Below are positions 9,903 through 21,752 of a stretch of DNA of 64,000 nt, in pieces. Origin of the DNA: Bryoerythrophyllum caledonicum. Taxonomy: Eukaryota; Streptophyta; Bryopsida; Pottiales; Pottiaceae. The stretch lies in the NCBI GenBank assembly GCA_963971425.1, contig OZ020514.1, positions 13,955,218 to 14,019,217 on the forward strand, written 5' to 3'. Made by a program: the position numbers and the translations under genes. The first letter of the stretch is position 1, and every line of letters begins with the position of its first letter. The notes beneath the pieces are model-generated. The model was not told the origin of the DNA. It worked only from the letters and a program-made list of their open reading frames with translations, and made no database searches.

Positions 9903-12112
9903 AATGTTGTCTTCGGAGGGCGACAATGTTCATGTTGACGCTCCCGTGAACCCAGACCTTCCTGAGTTTGATGTTATTCCTCGCCGTCTCTGGGTCGGGA
10001 TGACTGTTTTGCTTCACAATGGTTCGGGTGTTCGCGTTAAGGAGGGGTTGGTTCGCAATGTCCGGTCCAGTGCAATTCTAAGTTCCTCTGGCCCTCTTGG
10101 GGATTCGAATGTTGTAGTACAGGTGTCCAGTACTTTTGTTCTGGACGAAGCTCCTGATGAATGGAGGTACTCGTTTAAGTCCTGGCCAATTCAACAAGTC
10201 TTCTTAAACGGTGTGAGTCTCTTCCATCATTGCCTTAGGGACGTTTACAATGTTTGGTTGGTTGAGCGTAACAGACCTCTAAGTGGGAGCTCCCGTTCGT
10301 ACGACAATTCCTGAAGGAATACACGTCAAACAGTGTCCAGGAATGTTGAATTTCTCATGACCCCTCTTTCCATTAACACAGTTGTAAGCAATAGTTGTTG
10401 CAGTCAGAACTGTGTACAACAATACCCTAGAGGGTGTGGACGTTTGTGCCCATGCTTGGATGAAAATCATGGGTGTAAGTTTGAGTATTTTCTATTGGAA
10501 TGCGAAGGACGCTGCCGCTGGTCATGCCGCTCAACACCATGGGAATATCGATTTGCGTAAGCCTAGAGGTCATACGGTTGTAGCTATTGCCGCTCTTGGA
10601 GCCACTCTCGATAGACATGCGGACCACATGCCTCACAAGTCCCGTGTTCTCCCATCTTGCGAGAACCTTCTCACATCGATTGTGCCTTCTCACATCGGGA
10701 CTTGTACTACCTCAACCGATTTCGATCAAAGTCGTCGCCCCAGGAGGTTCTTACCATCATGCATGATAAGATGGATTACTCAAAGACCGCCTCCCCGGTT
10801 TTTTCACATAAAACAAAGCACTTAGATGGGCTTATGAAGTTGCCTCTTGCAATCACAGGCATGCTTGTCCATGGTCATGTGGACCAGCGTTACGCCCATT
10901 ACGGCCTTGATTTATACTCCCATGATGCCAATTATACGGTAGGGTCGTTCGCAAAACTATTGCGTGACTTGGAGGCGCCTCCGAAGTCATCGTCTCGGCA
11001 ACTCTTTCCAGAATCTTGCTCTCATCCATTGTATGCGGCGGTGTTACGAGGTGCAGAGATGTGTTTGGATCCATTAGGGCAGATTCCCGATATCCTAGTT
11101 CCTGGAAGGCCTTTGCCACCAATATTGAACGTGCAAATGAACAATGCTGTTGGTGATAACAAAAATAGATTTTTTTTCTGATTTTGGTCTCTCCTTGTTG
11201 CAAAACGCATCTTCCGCGAGGTGTATGTTAATTTTATGCTAGTTGGTCATACACATGATGATATAGATGCATTATTTGGACGTTGGAGTATGACACTGAG
11301 GAAGGAGAGTTTTGCAACCATTCCTTTGCTCATGAGGTCATTCATGAAAAATGAGAGTGTTCCCACAATCTCGCATCTCATCCAAGAGGTTCCTGACTTT
11401 AAGAAGTTCATTGGGGATATAATTGCAGACGGTGATGAAGCTTTCAGGATTCATCGATCACTGGGAGCAATCATCGCGGGAGTCTCTTGAAGCCCGTTTG
11501 CGTTTTGAGCCGCTATCGTATTATTCGCGTTATGTTAGTGATGCTCTGGCCCTTCCAATGGATACACCGATATCATTGGAAGACGGCTTTTGGCCAACGA
11601 CGCGAATTGCCCATGCCATTGAAGATGAGTTCTCAGCGGAGGGTGAGGTTCGCGAGGAGTACCGTGAAGATGAGCATTTTGTTGGCCAGAAATGCGATCG
11701 TCCACCTCCTTCTTTTAGAGTTGGCCGTGATCTTTTTGCTGGCTATTTTGTTGCATTGAGGCCTTGTGATGGGGACGAGCGCCCATTTTGGATTGCTCAA
11801 GCAGTTTCAGATCCTAATTCTAATCCGGATATGCCAAACACCGTGCGTATCCAATTCTACCGCCCTATATCGCGTGATCAGGATGTTCTGAAGTTCTACA
11901 AAGGTTTGGATACTGATAGCAACCTTCGTTGGACAATTGAAAAGGGGATAGCCATAACGTGGGAGAGTATCGATTCAATCTTGACAACATGGAAACCTAG
12001 GTCTTCAAAGAGGGATGGCGGTCATGTGCAAGATTCAACTACAAAAATTCTGAAGGGGCAAGTAGCGATTATCAAGGCCTCCTTGGAAGCACTTGCCAGG
12101 TCCGAGTTGTAG
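9903..12112 (+). pseudogene. DUF7869-type transposase-like gene of element A, decayed
   Basis: The coding exon starts after an acceptor at TGCAG|A ATG (ATG at 9,904). It aligns by eye with the element B gene over its whole length: LWVGMTVLLHNGSG against EWVGKVVKLFNGDG, then RGHTVVAIAALGAT against RLGTVQALGTITAI with DHMP following in both. Later blocks are IMHDKMDYSKTASP against IIHDKMDTAKTAIP, and MLVGHTHDDIDALF against LLVGHTHEDIDAYF. The frame changes at least three times (around 10,310-10,410, 10,690 and 11,450), and a TGA interrupts it at 11,179. The conserved Asp of the QLDN motif is Asn (AAT/AAC class change; codon 11,140-11,142). About 100 residues present in B, including the CTLCDTL motif, are missing near 10,690. 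The final part (11,423-12,112) ends at a normal TAG. The gene is not functional as read. Confidence 0.75.
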
Positions 12113-13098
12113 TGGACCTAGATCAATGGACTTTCCTTTTCCTAGATTTTGGATTCTGATGCGTAATACTTCATGTAGTATGGTTAGATCCATTGGTGCT
12201 GAGATTATAGACATTTGTATTTGTTTACACTCTGTATGACTATAATATGTGATGCCAATGATTGCTATGAAATATTCTCTCCATTGTTTTTGCGTATCGG
12301 TGATAAGTTGCGGTATATTTTATTTTCTTTTTAAAATAACAATATGGTAAATTGCTTCTATTCTTGAAACCAATAATACCAATAATTGTCTTCATGGTGA
12401 ATATTAAGAAAGTAAATGTTGAGTCGCACTTTAGCTCTAGTGGAGCTAAAGTGTAAGCAAATCTTCTTATTTAGTTCACTGTACTTAGTAATGGTGCGCA
12501 CTTTAGGTCAAGTGGAGCTAAAGTGTGTGGAATTGCCTTCTAGAGTTCATTGCACCTCTAAGTGATGGGGACACTTTAGTTCGAAGAGAGGTAGTGTGTG
12601 TGCAATTTTTTTCTCACTTCTGAGCACCATCATTTGAAACTCGTTATATATATTTTTAGCCAATGTGTATTCCACAAGGAGAATTGAAATTATTTTAAAT
12701 AAAAAAAGGCTCATCAAAATGTATTTAGCTAATTCTCTTACAAGTGGATATTTGTTCGTCATTAAGCTCACTTTTAGCTAAATTGGAGCATGGTGTTAAT
12801 CCGGATTAGTAGGATCGAGTGTGAATATTTAGCTATTCATATTCAATGAACACATGTGGTATAAAAGAAGTGTCGACTAATGTGTTCTTCTTTTCAATAT
12901 TATAGTTAGATTCGTAATGCAATGTTATCCTTAGAACTTGTTTTTCTAGGGGTTTTTGTAGAAAACATTACCTCCCAATTTAATGGAAACTCATATCCCT
13001 CCATATTGTAGAGATTAGATGTACACTTTAGCTCTTATGATCTACACGTGTTAATTTGGGAGTTGCTAAATCTCCCAATATAACGAATATGGTGTTCA
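12113..13098. other. 3' flank of element A DUF7869 gene with variant palindromes
   Basis: There is no gene. At 12,425-12,600 three copies of the TTTAGCTCTAGTGGAGCTAAA-type unit recur with the TTTAGTTCACTGCAC linker, and a lone half-palindrome lies at about 13,024. This should be the approach to the right terminus of element A, but no terminus is visible before the LTR begins at 13,099. Confidence 0.5.
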
Positions 13099-14020
13099 TG
13101 AAAAAATCATTAAAAAAGCGTAAGCTGTTATTAACACATTATAAAGTTGATGATTTCCACCAAGAATTTGATTGCCAGGCTATGCTAATTCCATACAAAT
13201 TAGTACTGAGAAGCATGTACCCATGACTCCGGCAATGGCACCAAAAATGCAATAGAGAGTCCGTATATCTTTGTGGTTCGTAGAAAACAGCCATCTTCGT
13301 GCAAAATTGTTCATTTCAGAACTCCATCTTTCAATTAAATCAAGCTAAAGAAAAAGAGATTGTTTGTATGTGTCATGAGATTGACGACATAAAACAAGAC
13401 CATTTGCCATGAGGAAGTATTAGTGAGAGAACACATAGATCTGATAGCAAAGGGTTATCAATAACAACAATTATACCGAGAGTGAGATATAATTGTTGTC
13501 CGGTGTTTCTTTGAATGGAAAGTTTTGCAGGTATGATGAAATGCTTAACTTAAGGCGGACCAGTGGAGCGAAAGTGGGAAGCCATGATAGAATTCTATAC
13601 CCCAAAGCTCTTGGCAAAATAGAATAGCTAGCATAGTTGTCAATTCTAATAAAAAGGAATTAGCAATGGAATTGGTTATGATGCATTGATTATGAACAAG
13701 ACAAATTGTATCACTCACTAAAACACTTAAAGACTATTTGTGTCCTTTAGTGAGAGGATCCCACACAATCACAAATGCATGTTTAACCACTAATTGACTG
13801 TAAGAGTGTAGAGTGCACTCACGGGAAAAGCACAAGGGTTAATTAACACACCTATAATAGATAATTTGTTATCTTAAGCAATTTGTTAAACAAAAGACAT
13901 TCCTATCTAACATGTGGCCTTAGTTATTCAAACGATGAACTGAATTAAGCCTCCCTAAGACCCTCCACTAGGAAATTATCTTGGATTTATTTATATTTAC
14001 AAGACAAATTTTCCCCTACA
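13099..14020 (+). repeat. 5' LTR
   Basis: It starts TGAAAAAATC and ends CCCTACA, so it has TG...CA ends. It is repeated almost exactly at 28,748-29,669. It is immediately followed by the PBS. Confidence 0.92.
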
Positions 14021-14023
14021 TTT

Positions 14024-14041
14024 TGGCGCCGCTGCTAGGGA
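14024..14041 (+). promoter_or_regulatory. Primer binding site (tRNA-Asp type)
   Basis: TGGCGCCGCTGCTAGGGA lies 3 bp after the LTR. It matches 15 of 18 positions of the complement of the plant tRNA-Asp 3' end (TGGCGCCGTTGCCGGGGA), the primer site known for Athila/Tat Ty3 elements. The mismatches are at positions 9, 13 and 14. Confidence 0.85.
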
Positions 14042-14983
14042 GGCTTTTTGGCTAACGGTAGCTAAGATGTAGACAGACGAGGTTTTTTAATGTCAAAACA
14101 AATTGTAGGTGTAATGATATGTTATTAAGTGGCATTCTAGTACAGCTCTTTGATAATACTTGATTGGTTACAAAGATAATACATATGCATGTCTAAAATT
14201 ACAATCCTATAAACTGTTAAACGATTGGTGTTGTTCACATCAAACAAATTCCCGTTACAAATAGACACTCACAATGTATGTGACTGTAGACTGAGACCTT
14301 GACAAATCGTCTAGATCATGACTGTATAAGGAAACGCAGTCCTGTGACAGTCGACAAATGGTCTTTGTTTGGCATCACATCATTGCCTTGCAGTAAACAA
14401 AAAATCAAAAATTTTATGTTCTCCAAGTCTGAAAAAGAAATTCGATAAAAATATATAGCAAAGATTTAAATTATGGGATTGTTAAAATGTTTCCTTGGGA
14501 ATTAAAACCATCTCAAATTAATAATATCTTTAAAGGACCTTATTTATTTTCCTCACTTTATCGAGTATTTAGAGGAGCCTATTTTTGTAAAGGTTTTACC
14601 TTAAGTTGAAGACCTCTACATTTTGGTAAAGATTTTCAAAATTTTTTGATAATTTACCTTTAGAAATTAAAGGAATAATATTATCAAAAATTTGGAATGG
14701 AGGACAACACATAGGGACTTTGATGGTAGATAAAGGGTCATTGTTACTACCAATCAAATTACACTTTATATTTGCCCAATACGGTAAGCTAAAACAATGA
14801 ACCCAACCCATAATTTCATGTGGATGTGGTACTTGGAACGGATATCCAACTACTAAACCATCTACCTATTTGTTCAATTGCGACCCTCCTATCAAAGATT
14901 CAAGGTGTTTAATGCCGGACTTTTTGAGTAGAGAAATTGTACACACAAATGTACATGCGTTTGGGTTGCTTCGCTTATGAGAA
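14042..14983 (+). other. Retrotransposon 5' untranslated region
   Basis: This is AT-rich DNA between the PBS and the first ORF. No coding frame is convincing, although a minus-strand ORF at 14,596-14,811 is open. No other feature is recognised. Confidence 0.55.
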
Positions 14984-15566
14984 ATGGGGGTAAAACCGGA
15001 AACCCTTAGAGAAATATTAATAAGATTGAGACGCTTATTAGTATTATACCAAAGAGCTAAAAAGAACGAAACTAATTTAATCCATTTACTAGCGAAGGAA
15101 ATTGAACAAATTAGCAAGGAAAATCTTGAGGATAATCATAGAAGTCAATTTGTTGAAAGATTAATCTTCGAACATAATTATCCAAGAAATTTTGAAGAGG
15201 AACAAGACGAAGAATCTTTTGACGTTGATCCTTTTACACTTAGCTCATGGTTTAATTATAAAAGACCAAAGCAATAGAGTAATGGGAACAAATTGGTTGA
15301 AATACGACCTGATCGTCACCTCTTATTGCAATTTGATAGATTACCTTTATATCTATTCAACCATAAATAGAAAAGAGAAAAAATTAATTAAATTTCTAAC
15401 CAAGAAAATTGATGAGCTTTTATTTACACTAAGCCATTCTTATGAGGCAAAGTCGGTTCCGGATATCTTGAGATCTTGGAAATATCCCCATAATTTTAAA
15501 CAAGAAGTTTATGATTTACAAGCCTTGGAACAATCTATGAAATTATATTTGGCACCTCGGGATTAG
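14984..15566 (+). pseudogene. 5' ORF of the retrotransposon (gag upstream region), broken
   Basis: Two overlapping open frames (14,984-15,277 and 15,192-15,566) are related to each other in composition: Leu/Lys/Glu-rich helices with LVLYQRAKKNETNLIHLLAKE in the first and YSTINRKEKKLIKFLTKKID in the second. They look like a tandemly repeated helical module, or the N-terminal part of gag now out of frame with the rest. I recognise no family. Confidence 0.4.
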
Positions 15567-15642
15567 TTGGAAAATGATTTTAGAAAGTTTATATCATTAA
15601 AAATTTCAAAAAATAATAATTCCAAACCACCATGTTCAAGAT

Positions 15643-17229
15643 GTGCGAAACATCATTCAATGTCTGACAAGGATAAGGATAAAACAGAAAAATCAAAATA
15701 AAGCAGGAGATAAAAGAGCCGAAAAACGTGCTAAACCAGAATTATTAGCCGTAGCTACAAATTCGTACTTTAACGCTACACCATCACCATTAATTAATCA
15801 AGGTTTAAGATTATCACCTGAACCTTGTGGTGCACCAAATTCTCCCGAAAATATTTTAGTATCGAATTAATTATTGACTTCACCACCATCTCCTAATTCA
15901 AAGCATTCAAACATACTACCTCCAAATGCGGAACAAATTAGAGAGTCATTAAGGACCTATAAATTGAGAAAAAAGCATCAACAACAATTTCTTAAATTGT
16001 TGACTGATTCTTCACAATTTAAGAATCCTATTATAGAAACTTCTACTGAGCAAGATTCTACTAAAGTCAATTCATGAGGAACTGAAAATACAAATGATGA
16101 TGGATCTATTAGTCCTTCTGCCGTAGAATTTTTATTTCGAACCCCAAGTGTAAGCCCATCAATTATCGAGGGGACTTTCAATAGTCCTGACGAAAATACC
16201 TTATTAAAAAATTTACAATTTGAAACTCCTTTATCTTATTTGGATTTGGCAGTCCAAACTTTTCCGATCGGTTTGGATAAACCCGAAGGACAAGAAGTTA
16301 AAGAAATTCCTGAAGGAGAAATTTGTAAAGAATCAAAAAATAAACAAAAATCTTTAGAGGAAATATTAGAATATTCAAGTGAGGAAGAAGACGATACACT
16401 ACCTCAAAAACGACTTGACTATAATATCAAAAAAAAATTGGGTGAAAGTTCCTCAAGTAAGGATATTCCTTATAATGATATATCGATTAAAGAACAAAAT
16501 TTAGAGTTTACTACACCTGCACCTGAACCATCATATAGTTCAAGTAGTAGTGACAGTTCAAGTAGTAGAGAAAGTTCAATAGGAGCGGAAGAAGGATTAC
16601 CTGGAACTTCTCCTCCACCAATTGATCCTTTAGAACCTCCATCTCCTCCCCACTTTGAACCGGTTGAACCAATAAACATGGCTCAACCAAGAATTCTAAA
16701 TATAGCCCCATATCCTATTTATTATGGTTTTCTGGGATCTGATCCTGATCGCCATATAGATAGATTTAAAATTGTGGCTCAGTCATTTCAACTACCTCTA
16801 AATTTTGATTTAAGTACTTTTCCAAGTACTTTATTGGATGATGCCTATGAATGGTACATACAATTACCGGCACCATTTCCTACTTGGAATGAGATGAAAG
16901 AAGCATTTTTGGCACGCTTTAGGCCAAGATCATTTATACCCGGATTAATAGATAGATTTCGTACTATATGAATGGCAACCAATGAGGGTATCGACTTCTA
17001 CTATACAAGGGTAAATGCATTATTAAGAAAATGGAACAATCATGGGCTGAATAATGAGGTCCTAGCATGTACCTTTGTGGGTGGAGTGTGGCCAGAAGAA
17101 TTAAGAATTTACCTAAAAGAAAGGAGTCCTCCTGATATTGATACAGCTTATAGTTTAGCTAAAACCTAGGAAGAGGCTCAGGTAAATACGGATTATGCCC
17201 AATATGCCGAACCATATCCTCCTTGAAAG
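15643..17229 (+). pseudogene. gag region with in-frame stops
   Basis: A single frame runs from 15,643 and continues into the polyprotein at 17,230. It is interrupted only by stops at 15,868 (TAA), 16,075 (TGA), 16,969 (TGA), 17,167 (TAG) and 17,224 (TGA), with no frameshift. The N-terminal part is acidic and Ser/Pro-rich. A Retrotrans_gag-like block follows at about 16,700-17,170, with LLDDAYEWYIQLPAPFPTW and FLARFRPRSF, which is the usual A..W...L-P......W......F...F.P pattern. In the family this is the capsid. The stops make it inactive unless they are read through. Confidence 0.7.
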
Positions 17230-20178
17230 ATGGGATATGATCACTTACAAGGCATGGATGCTAAAGGACAAGATTATTATCCTACTCGAGTTAGTCCTAA
17301 ATTATGGTTAGAACCACCATTAAACATCCAACCTCGTTCCCTTAATGTGCAACCTTTAGCAATAAGAGCACCCCCAAGTGATCCGGTCATGGATAGTGTC
17401 TCTAAATTGGAGAAAAAATTAAATGAATTATCTATTCAAGTAACCAATGGTAGAGAAAAACATCCTAAACCTACAAACCAAAGGACAAATATATGGTGCT
17501 CTAATTGTAAAAGACATGGACACTTGTCCAATGAATGCCCTACACCAATAGAAGATAATATTAGGGGAGGTTGTACCTTTTGTGGAGGAAAACATGATGT
17601 ATCTAAATGTTGGAATTTGGGAAAAGTGGTAGCGGCGGTTAGTTACAATCTTCAGGATGAAAATGCAAAAAATAATAACAATCCAAGTAATTCTCCTAAA
17701 CAACCGTATAGCTATACTTCCAAACGACCCTTTACACGACCAAATTCTAACATTCCATATAGAAATGGTGATAATAGACCTAGATGGAATGATAATTATA
17801 ATGGCCCTCCGGTTTGGAATGGACCACCCTCAAATCCTAATACACACCAGTATGGTCCTCCTCAACAAGGGAAAATAACGGTATGTTTCAATTGTCAGGA
17901 ATTGGGTCACATGAGTAGAGATTGTCCTAATCCAAGGAAACAAGTTGGATATGTATCACTTTGTGGAAGGTGCAAGACTAGTGGTCATACGGCAAATGAT
18001 TCCACTGCACCTAACCCGGTGAAACATGTTCAATTTAGTTCTTCGGATAACATCCGAAATGTCAACCAAGTTAGTAAGGCAAAAACTGAGGAAGTTTATA
18101 TCACTAGATCTCAGGCTAAACATGCAATAACTGAGAGTAAGGAGGCGAGTAGCTCCGATAGTGAATCCTCGGATGTTATAATTAAAAACAAAAATCAAAA
18201 TAAATTAAAAACACTTCCAAAATCTAATGACTTTCCTTTTCAACAACCTAAAATAATTGATCTTTCCGGAGAAAAAATTATTTTACCGAGTAAGGAGGTT
18301 GAGGAAGTAGAAGAGGAAGTAGTAAAAAATAACATCCCTTTAATTATTGAGGAAACCATTGTACCAGATTCTATGGTAAATAAAATACCTGTAGAATCAA
18401 AAGCTCCTTTGGAAAGGCCAACTTTTTATAAGACCCCTAAAAAGGTACAAAAAGAAACAATCGTGGGGATTAAAAAACGAAAACATAATAGAATCATGAA
18501 ATTGGCCGAGGGAATGGATCCTTATAATGTTATAGCTAACATGGACAATATTCAATCTCAAATTTCTTTGAGGCAATTGTTGGCTATAGCACCTAAGTGT
18601 CGAAGTGAATTAAGTTCTTCCCTTGTTAGGAAAAGACCTAAACTAGTGGAAATTAATGATATATCTTTGGACCTTGGAGCTCCCACCGTAGATGTGATGA
18701 TCGACGATACACTTATAGATGGTGTACAAGTTGACAATGGGGCTAGTGTTAATCTAATGAACAAAGATACAATGGAAGAACTTGATATGAAAGGAATGGT
18801 TTCAACCTCTATTATATTAAGGATGGCCGATCAAAGCCAAGTCGTACCTTTAGGAAAGTTGTACAACATAACAACTTCTATTGGGGGTCTTGACTTTAAA
18901 TTAAATTATATAGTTTTTAAGGTTACCGAATCCGTGCCTTCTTATCCTATTTTGTTAGGACGACCTTGGCTTAGATTGTCTAAAGCTCGAGAAGATTGGG
19001 GTAAAGGGACCTTAACTATAGAAAAAGACAACAAAAAAGTAGTCCTACCAATGTTTCCTACTCAATACCATGGAGAGACACAAAAAGATGACACTGATGT
19101 CACTTCTCAAGACTCTTATGATTCGGGGACAGAAACAACAAATTTGATAAAAAAGGACATGCCTAAATTAATTCCATTGGGAATGGGAGAATATGATATT
19201 CCGTTACATCAGATAGAAAAATCTCATGATGAAATAATAGCTTGGGAAAATTTCCTTATTTATAATGTTTCAATAATTGATTCTGGATTAGAATTGGAAC
19301 CTTCGTATGAAACCGATTCCGAAGAATTAGTTGATAATTTAATGAATTTGGAACGCCCCAAATTACCACCACCTAAAAGTACTTGCATAGACATGAATTT
19401 GGGAACTTCCAAAATTCCACAATGTATTAAAGTTTATGATAAAATGTCTCTTCAAGAGTTTGATAATTGGTATGATTTTTTTATGGGAAATAAAGACACA
19501 TTTGCTTGGACGTACAAGGATTTAAAGGGAATCCCTCCGGAAGTGTGTCAACATAAAATTATCTTAGAACCTAACACTAAACCCATAAGACAAAGACAAT
19601 ATCGTATGAATCCCAAATATTCTTTAATGGTTAAAGAAGAAATAGACAAATTGATAGAGTGTGGATTTATATATCCCGTCCCTCATAGTGAGTGCGTCTC
19701 ACCAATTGTCGTAGTACCAAAGAAAAATGGAAAATTACGCATTTGTCAAGATTTCAGAAAGTTGAATAGTGCCACTAAAAAGGACTATTTTCCACTTCCG
19801 TTTACCGATGCCATCCTCGATGGGGTAGCCGGTCATATATGCTATTCATTTTTGGATGGGTTCTCGGGCTATAACCAAGTTGAAATAGCCCCGGAAGATC
19901 GTCCTTTAACCACATTCACAACCGATTGGGGGACATATGCTTATAAAGTAATGCCTTTTGGTTTGTGCAATGCACCGGCTACTTTTCAAAGAGCCATGAC
20001 ACATGCTTTCCAAGAGTATTTAAGGAAATTCATAGAAATATTTTTAGATGATTTTTGCATCTTTAGTTCTAAAGCTAAACACCAAGAATATCTAAAAAAG
20101 TGTTTTGAAAAATGTAAAATGAATGGTATTTCCATAAATGCACTTAAATCTGAATTTATTTTACCATGTGGTAGGTAA
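17230..20178 (+). CDS. Retrotransposon polyprotein: zinc knuckles, protease, reverse transcriptase
   Basis: An open frame of 982 codons starts at ATG 17,230, but the frame is continuous with gag upstream, so the start is formal. Zinc knuckles lie near residue 88 (CSNCKRHGHLSNEC), 115 (CTFCGGKHDVSKC) and 217 (CFNCQELGHMSRDC). A fourth near 244 has lost its last Cys. The retropepsin active site VDNGASVNLM is near residue 501, with LLGRPWLR about 75 residues later. The reverse transcriptase runs from about residue 770 to the end. It has VVVPKKNGKLRICQDFRKLN, the MPFGLCNAPATFQRAM block and the catalytic FLDD near 938. A TAA at 20,176 ends the ORF inside the thumb; the same frame goes on. Confidence 0.88.
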   Translation: MGYDHLQGMDAKGQDYYPTRVSPKLWLEPPLNIQPRSLNVQPLAIRAPPSDPVMDSVSKLEKKLNELSIQVTNGREKHPKPTNQRTNIWCSNCKRHGHLSNECPTPIEDNIRGGCTFCGGKHDVSKCWNLGKVVAAVSYNLQDENAKNNNNPSNSPKQPYSYTSKRPFTRPNSNIPYRNGDNRPRWNDNYNGPPVWNGPPSNPNTHQYGPPQQGKITVCFNCQELGHMSRDCPNPRKQVGYVSLCGRCKTSGHTANDSTAPNPVKHVQFSSSDNIRNVNQVSKAKTEEVYITRSQAKHAITESKEASSSDSESSDVIIKNKNQNKLKTLPKSNDFPFQQPKIIDLSGEKIILPSKEVEEVEEEVVKNNIPLIIEETIVPDSMVNKIPVESKAPLERPTFYKTPKKVQKETIVGIKKRKHNRIMKLAEGMDPYNVIANMDNIQSQISLRQLLAIAPKCRSELSSSLVRKRPKLVEINDISLDLGAPTVDVMIDDTLIDGVQVDNGASVNLMNKDTMEELDMKGMVSTSIILRMADQSQVVPLGKLYNITTSIGGLDFKLNYIVFKVTESVPSYPILLGRPWLRLSKAREDWGKGTLTIEKDNKKVVLPMFPTQYHGETQKDDTDVTSQDSYDSGTETTNLIKKDMPKLIPLGMGEYDIPLHQIEKSHDEIIAWENFLIYNVSIIDSGLELEPSYETDSEELVDNLMNLERPKLPPPKSTCIDMNLGTSKIPQCIKVYDKMSLQEFDNWYDFFMGNKDTFAWTYKDLKGIPPEVCQHKIILEPNTKPIRQRQYRMNPKYSLMVKEEIDKLIECGFIYPVPHSECVSPIVVVPKKNGKLRICQDFRKLNSATKKDYFPLPFTDAILDGVAGHICYSFLDGFSGYNQVEIAPEDRPLTTFTTDWGTYAYKVMPFGLCNAPATFQRAMTHAFQEYLRKFIEIFLDDFCIFSSKAKHQEYLKKCFEKCKMNGISINALKSEFILPCGR

Positions 20179-20823
20179 GTGGGTCATATAGTATCCCAAG
20201 CAGGAATTGCTGTAGATCCTCATAAAGTGGCCGCTATTTTGAAATATCCTACACCAGTCCATATGACCGCCCTAAAGAGATTTTTGGGTACAATTAATTA
20301 CTATAGACGATTTATCTATATGTGTGCCCAAATAGCTGCTCCTTTAACCCACTTAATCAAACAAACCGATCCATCGAGAGTTTGGACTCCCGAATGTAGT
20401 AAAGCATTTAATAAACTTAAAAAACGTTTAAGTACTGCCCCAATATTAATTCCTCCTAATTGAAAAAAACCTTTTGAAGTTTATGTGGATGCGTCAAATT
20501 ATGCCATTGGTAGCGTCTTGAGTCAGAAGAATGAAAAATGACATGATCAACCTATTTACTTTGCAAGTAGGCAACTAAGTGCCGCGGAAAAAAATTATTC
20601 CGTTACCGAAAGGGAAGAGCTTGGAATGATTTTCTCCGTTCAAAAATATAGACACTATCTTTTGGGTTATAAATTTACCTTTCACGTTGACCATGATGCC
20701 TTGAAGTACATGGTTAACAAACCTAAATTGAGTGGACGAATAGGGTATTACTACTTCAAGAATTTGATTTTGTTGTTAATGTAAGACCGGGAAAAAAGCA
20801 TGGGAATGCTGATTTTTTTTCTT
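20179..20823 (+). pseudogene. Reverse transcriptase thumb and RNase H, broken
   Basis: This is the same frame as the polyprotein up to about 20,745. It has stops at 20,461 (TGA, at a position that is usually Trp before EKPFEVYVDAS-type sequence) and 20,539 (TGA). RNase H begins with PFEVYVDASNYAIG and continues through TEREELGMIFSVQKYRHYLLG. A small indel near 20,745-20,760 shifts the frame after LSGRI, and a TGA at 20,824 precedes the integrase part. In the family this enzyme degrades the RNA strand of the hybrid during reverse transcription. Confidence 0.8.
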
Positions 20824-20825
20824 GA

Positions 20826-21752
20826 ATGAGCATGGAAACCAATCCTACATCTATTGATGATACTTTACCGGATGCTCATATTTTTCATGTGGATGTCATT
20901 CCTTCCGAATATGCGGATATAATACATTACCTTAATACCAACACATTTCCGTTAGAATATACGGATAAACAAAAACATCGATTAATTCATAAATCACGAC
21001 CTTATTCCATTATTTCTCATATGTTGTATAAACAAGGCAAAGATGGTATTTTGAGAAGGTGTGTTAATCCTTGTAAGGTACCCCTTATTCTTCAAGGGTG
21101 TCATGATGATGCATGTGGGGGTCATTTTGCCGGTTTGGTAACCGCACAAAAGGCACTCCAATTCGGATATTGGTGGCCAACTTTGTTTTTTGATGCCGTC
21201 CAACATGCTAAAAGATGTGATCCTTGTCAAAGGGTGAGAAAACCTACTACCTCAAAAGCCATGCCTTTAAATCCAATATTAGCACAAGTATCCTTTGAAA
21301 AATGGGGCATCAATTTTGTGGGACCAATTAAACCCCCAAGTCGTAATGGTCAAAAACGATATATTTTAGTGGCCACCGATTATGTGACTAAATGGGCGGA
21401 AGCCTTAGCCACTAAAACGGATGATGCACATATTGTTGCTAAATTTATTTATGAGAATATAATTACACGTTTTGGGTGCCCTAAAGAGCTTGTTAGTGAT
21501 AGAGGTACACATTTTCTAAATGAGACTATTCAATTATTAACTACTAATTATCTCATTAAACATAGAAAATCTTCACTTTATCATCCTCGGGCTAATGGGC
21601 AAACCGAAAAAACCAATGGGATTTTGTGTAAAATCATAACTAAAACAGTTCAAGGTGCTAATGTTGATTGGGATGCTAAGTTTAAAAGCATATCCAAATG
21701 GTTCGGTAGATTTACAAGATTTTGCCGGCACTATGCACGCTACACGTTATAA
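20826..21752 (+). CDS. Retrotransposon integrase, with first catalytic Asp changed
   Basis: The zinc-binding part shows CHDDACGGHFAG followed by KRCDPCQR (HHCC type). The rve core follows: INFVGPI, then LVSDRGTHF and HPRANGQTEKTNG. The second Asp and the Glu of the D-D-E triad are present. The first reads Asn (AAT at 21,312-21,314) where the family has Asp in the (M/I)DFxGP motif, so strand transfer should fail. The frame ends soon after the core, about 45 codons past the Glu, with no chromodomain or long C-terminal tail. Confidence 0.85.
   Translation: MSMETNPTSIDDTLPDAHIFHVDVIPSEYADIIHYLNTNTFPLEYTDKQKHRLIHKSRPYSIISHMLYKQGKDGILRRCVNPCKVPLILQGCHDDACGGHFAGLVTAQKALQFGYWWPTLFFDAVQHAKRCDPCQRVRKPTTSKAMPLNPILAQVSFEKWGINFVGPIKPPSRNGQKRYILVATDYVTKWAEALATKTDDAHIVAKFIYENIITRFGCPKELVSDRGTHFLNETIQLLTTNYLIKHRKSSLYHPRANGQTEKTNGILCKIITKTVQGANVDWDAKFKSISKWFGRFTRFCRHYARYTL

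Larger units (their letters stand above)
1..13098. mobile_element. Element A: giant DNA transposon, partial (left end outside window, right end lost)
   Basis: This region has the same gene pair and divergent layout as the complete element B at 41,811-62,060, but in the opposite orientation. A ParB-like gene runs leftward (2,166 to beyond 31) and a DUF7869-type gene runs rightward (9,903-12,112). A repeat-rich core lies between them. Palindromes close to TTAGCTCGAGTCGAGCTAA lie at 586-712, 2,254-3,413 and 9,271-9,610, with a TTAGCTCTAGTGGAGCTAA variant at 5,240-5,345, 6,970-7,125 and 12,425-12,600. Palindrome-like sequence can be followed to about 13,040. The retrotransposon at 13,099 then cuts the element off. 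No terminal inverted repeat is visible, because the left end is outside the window and the right end is lost. The outer boundary is inferred. Confidence 0.6.
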
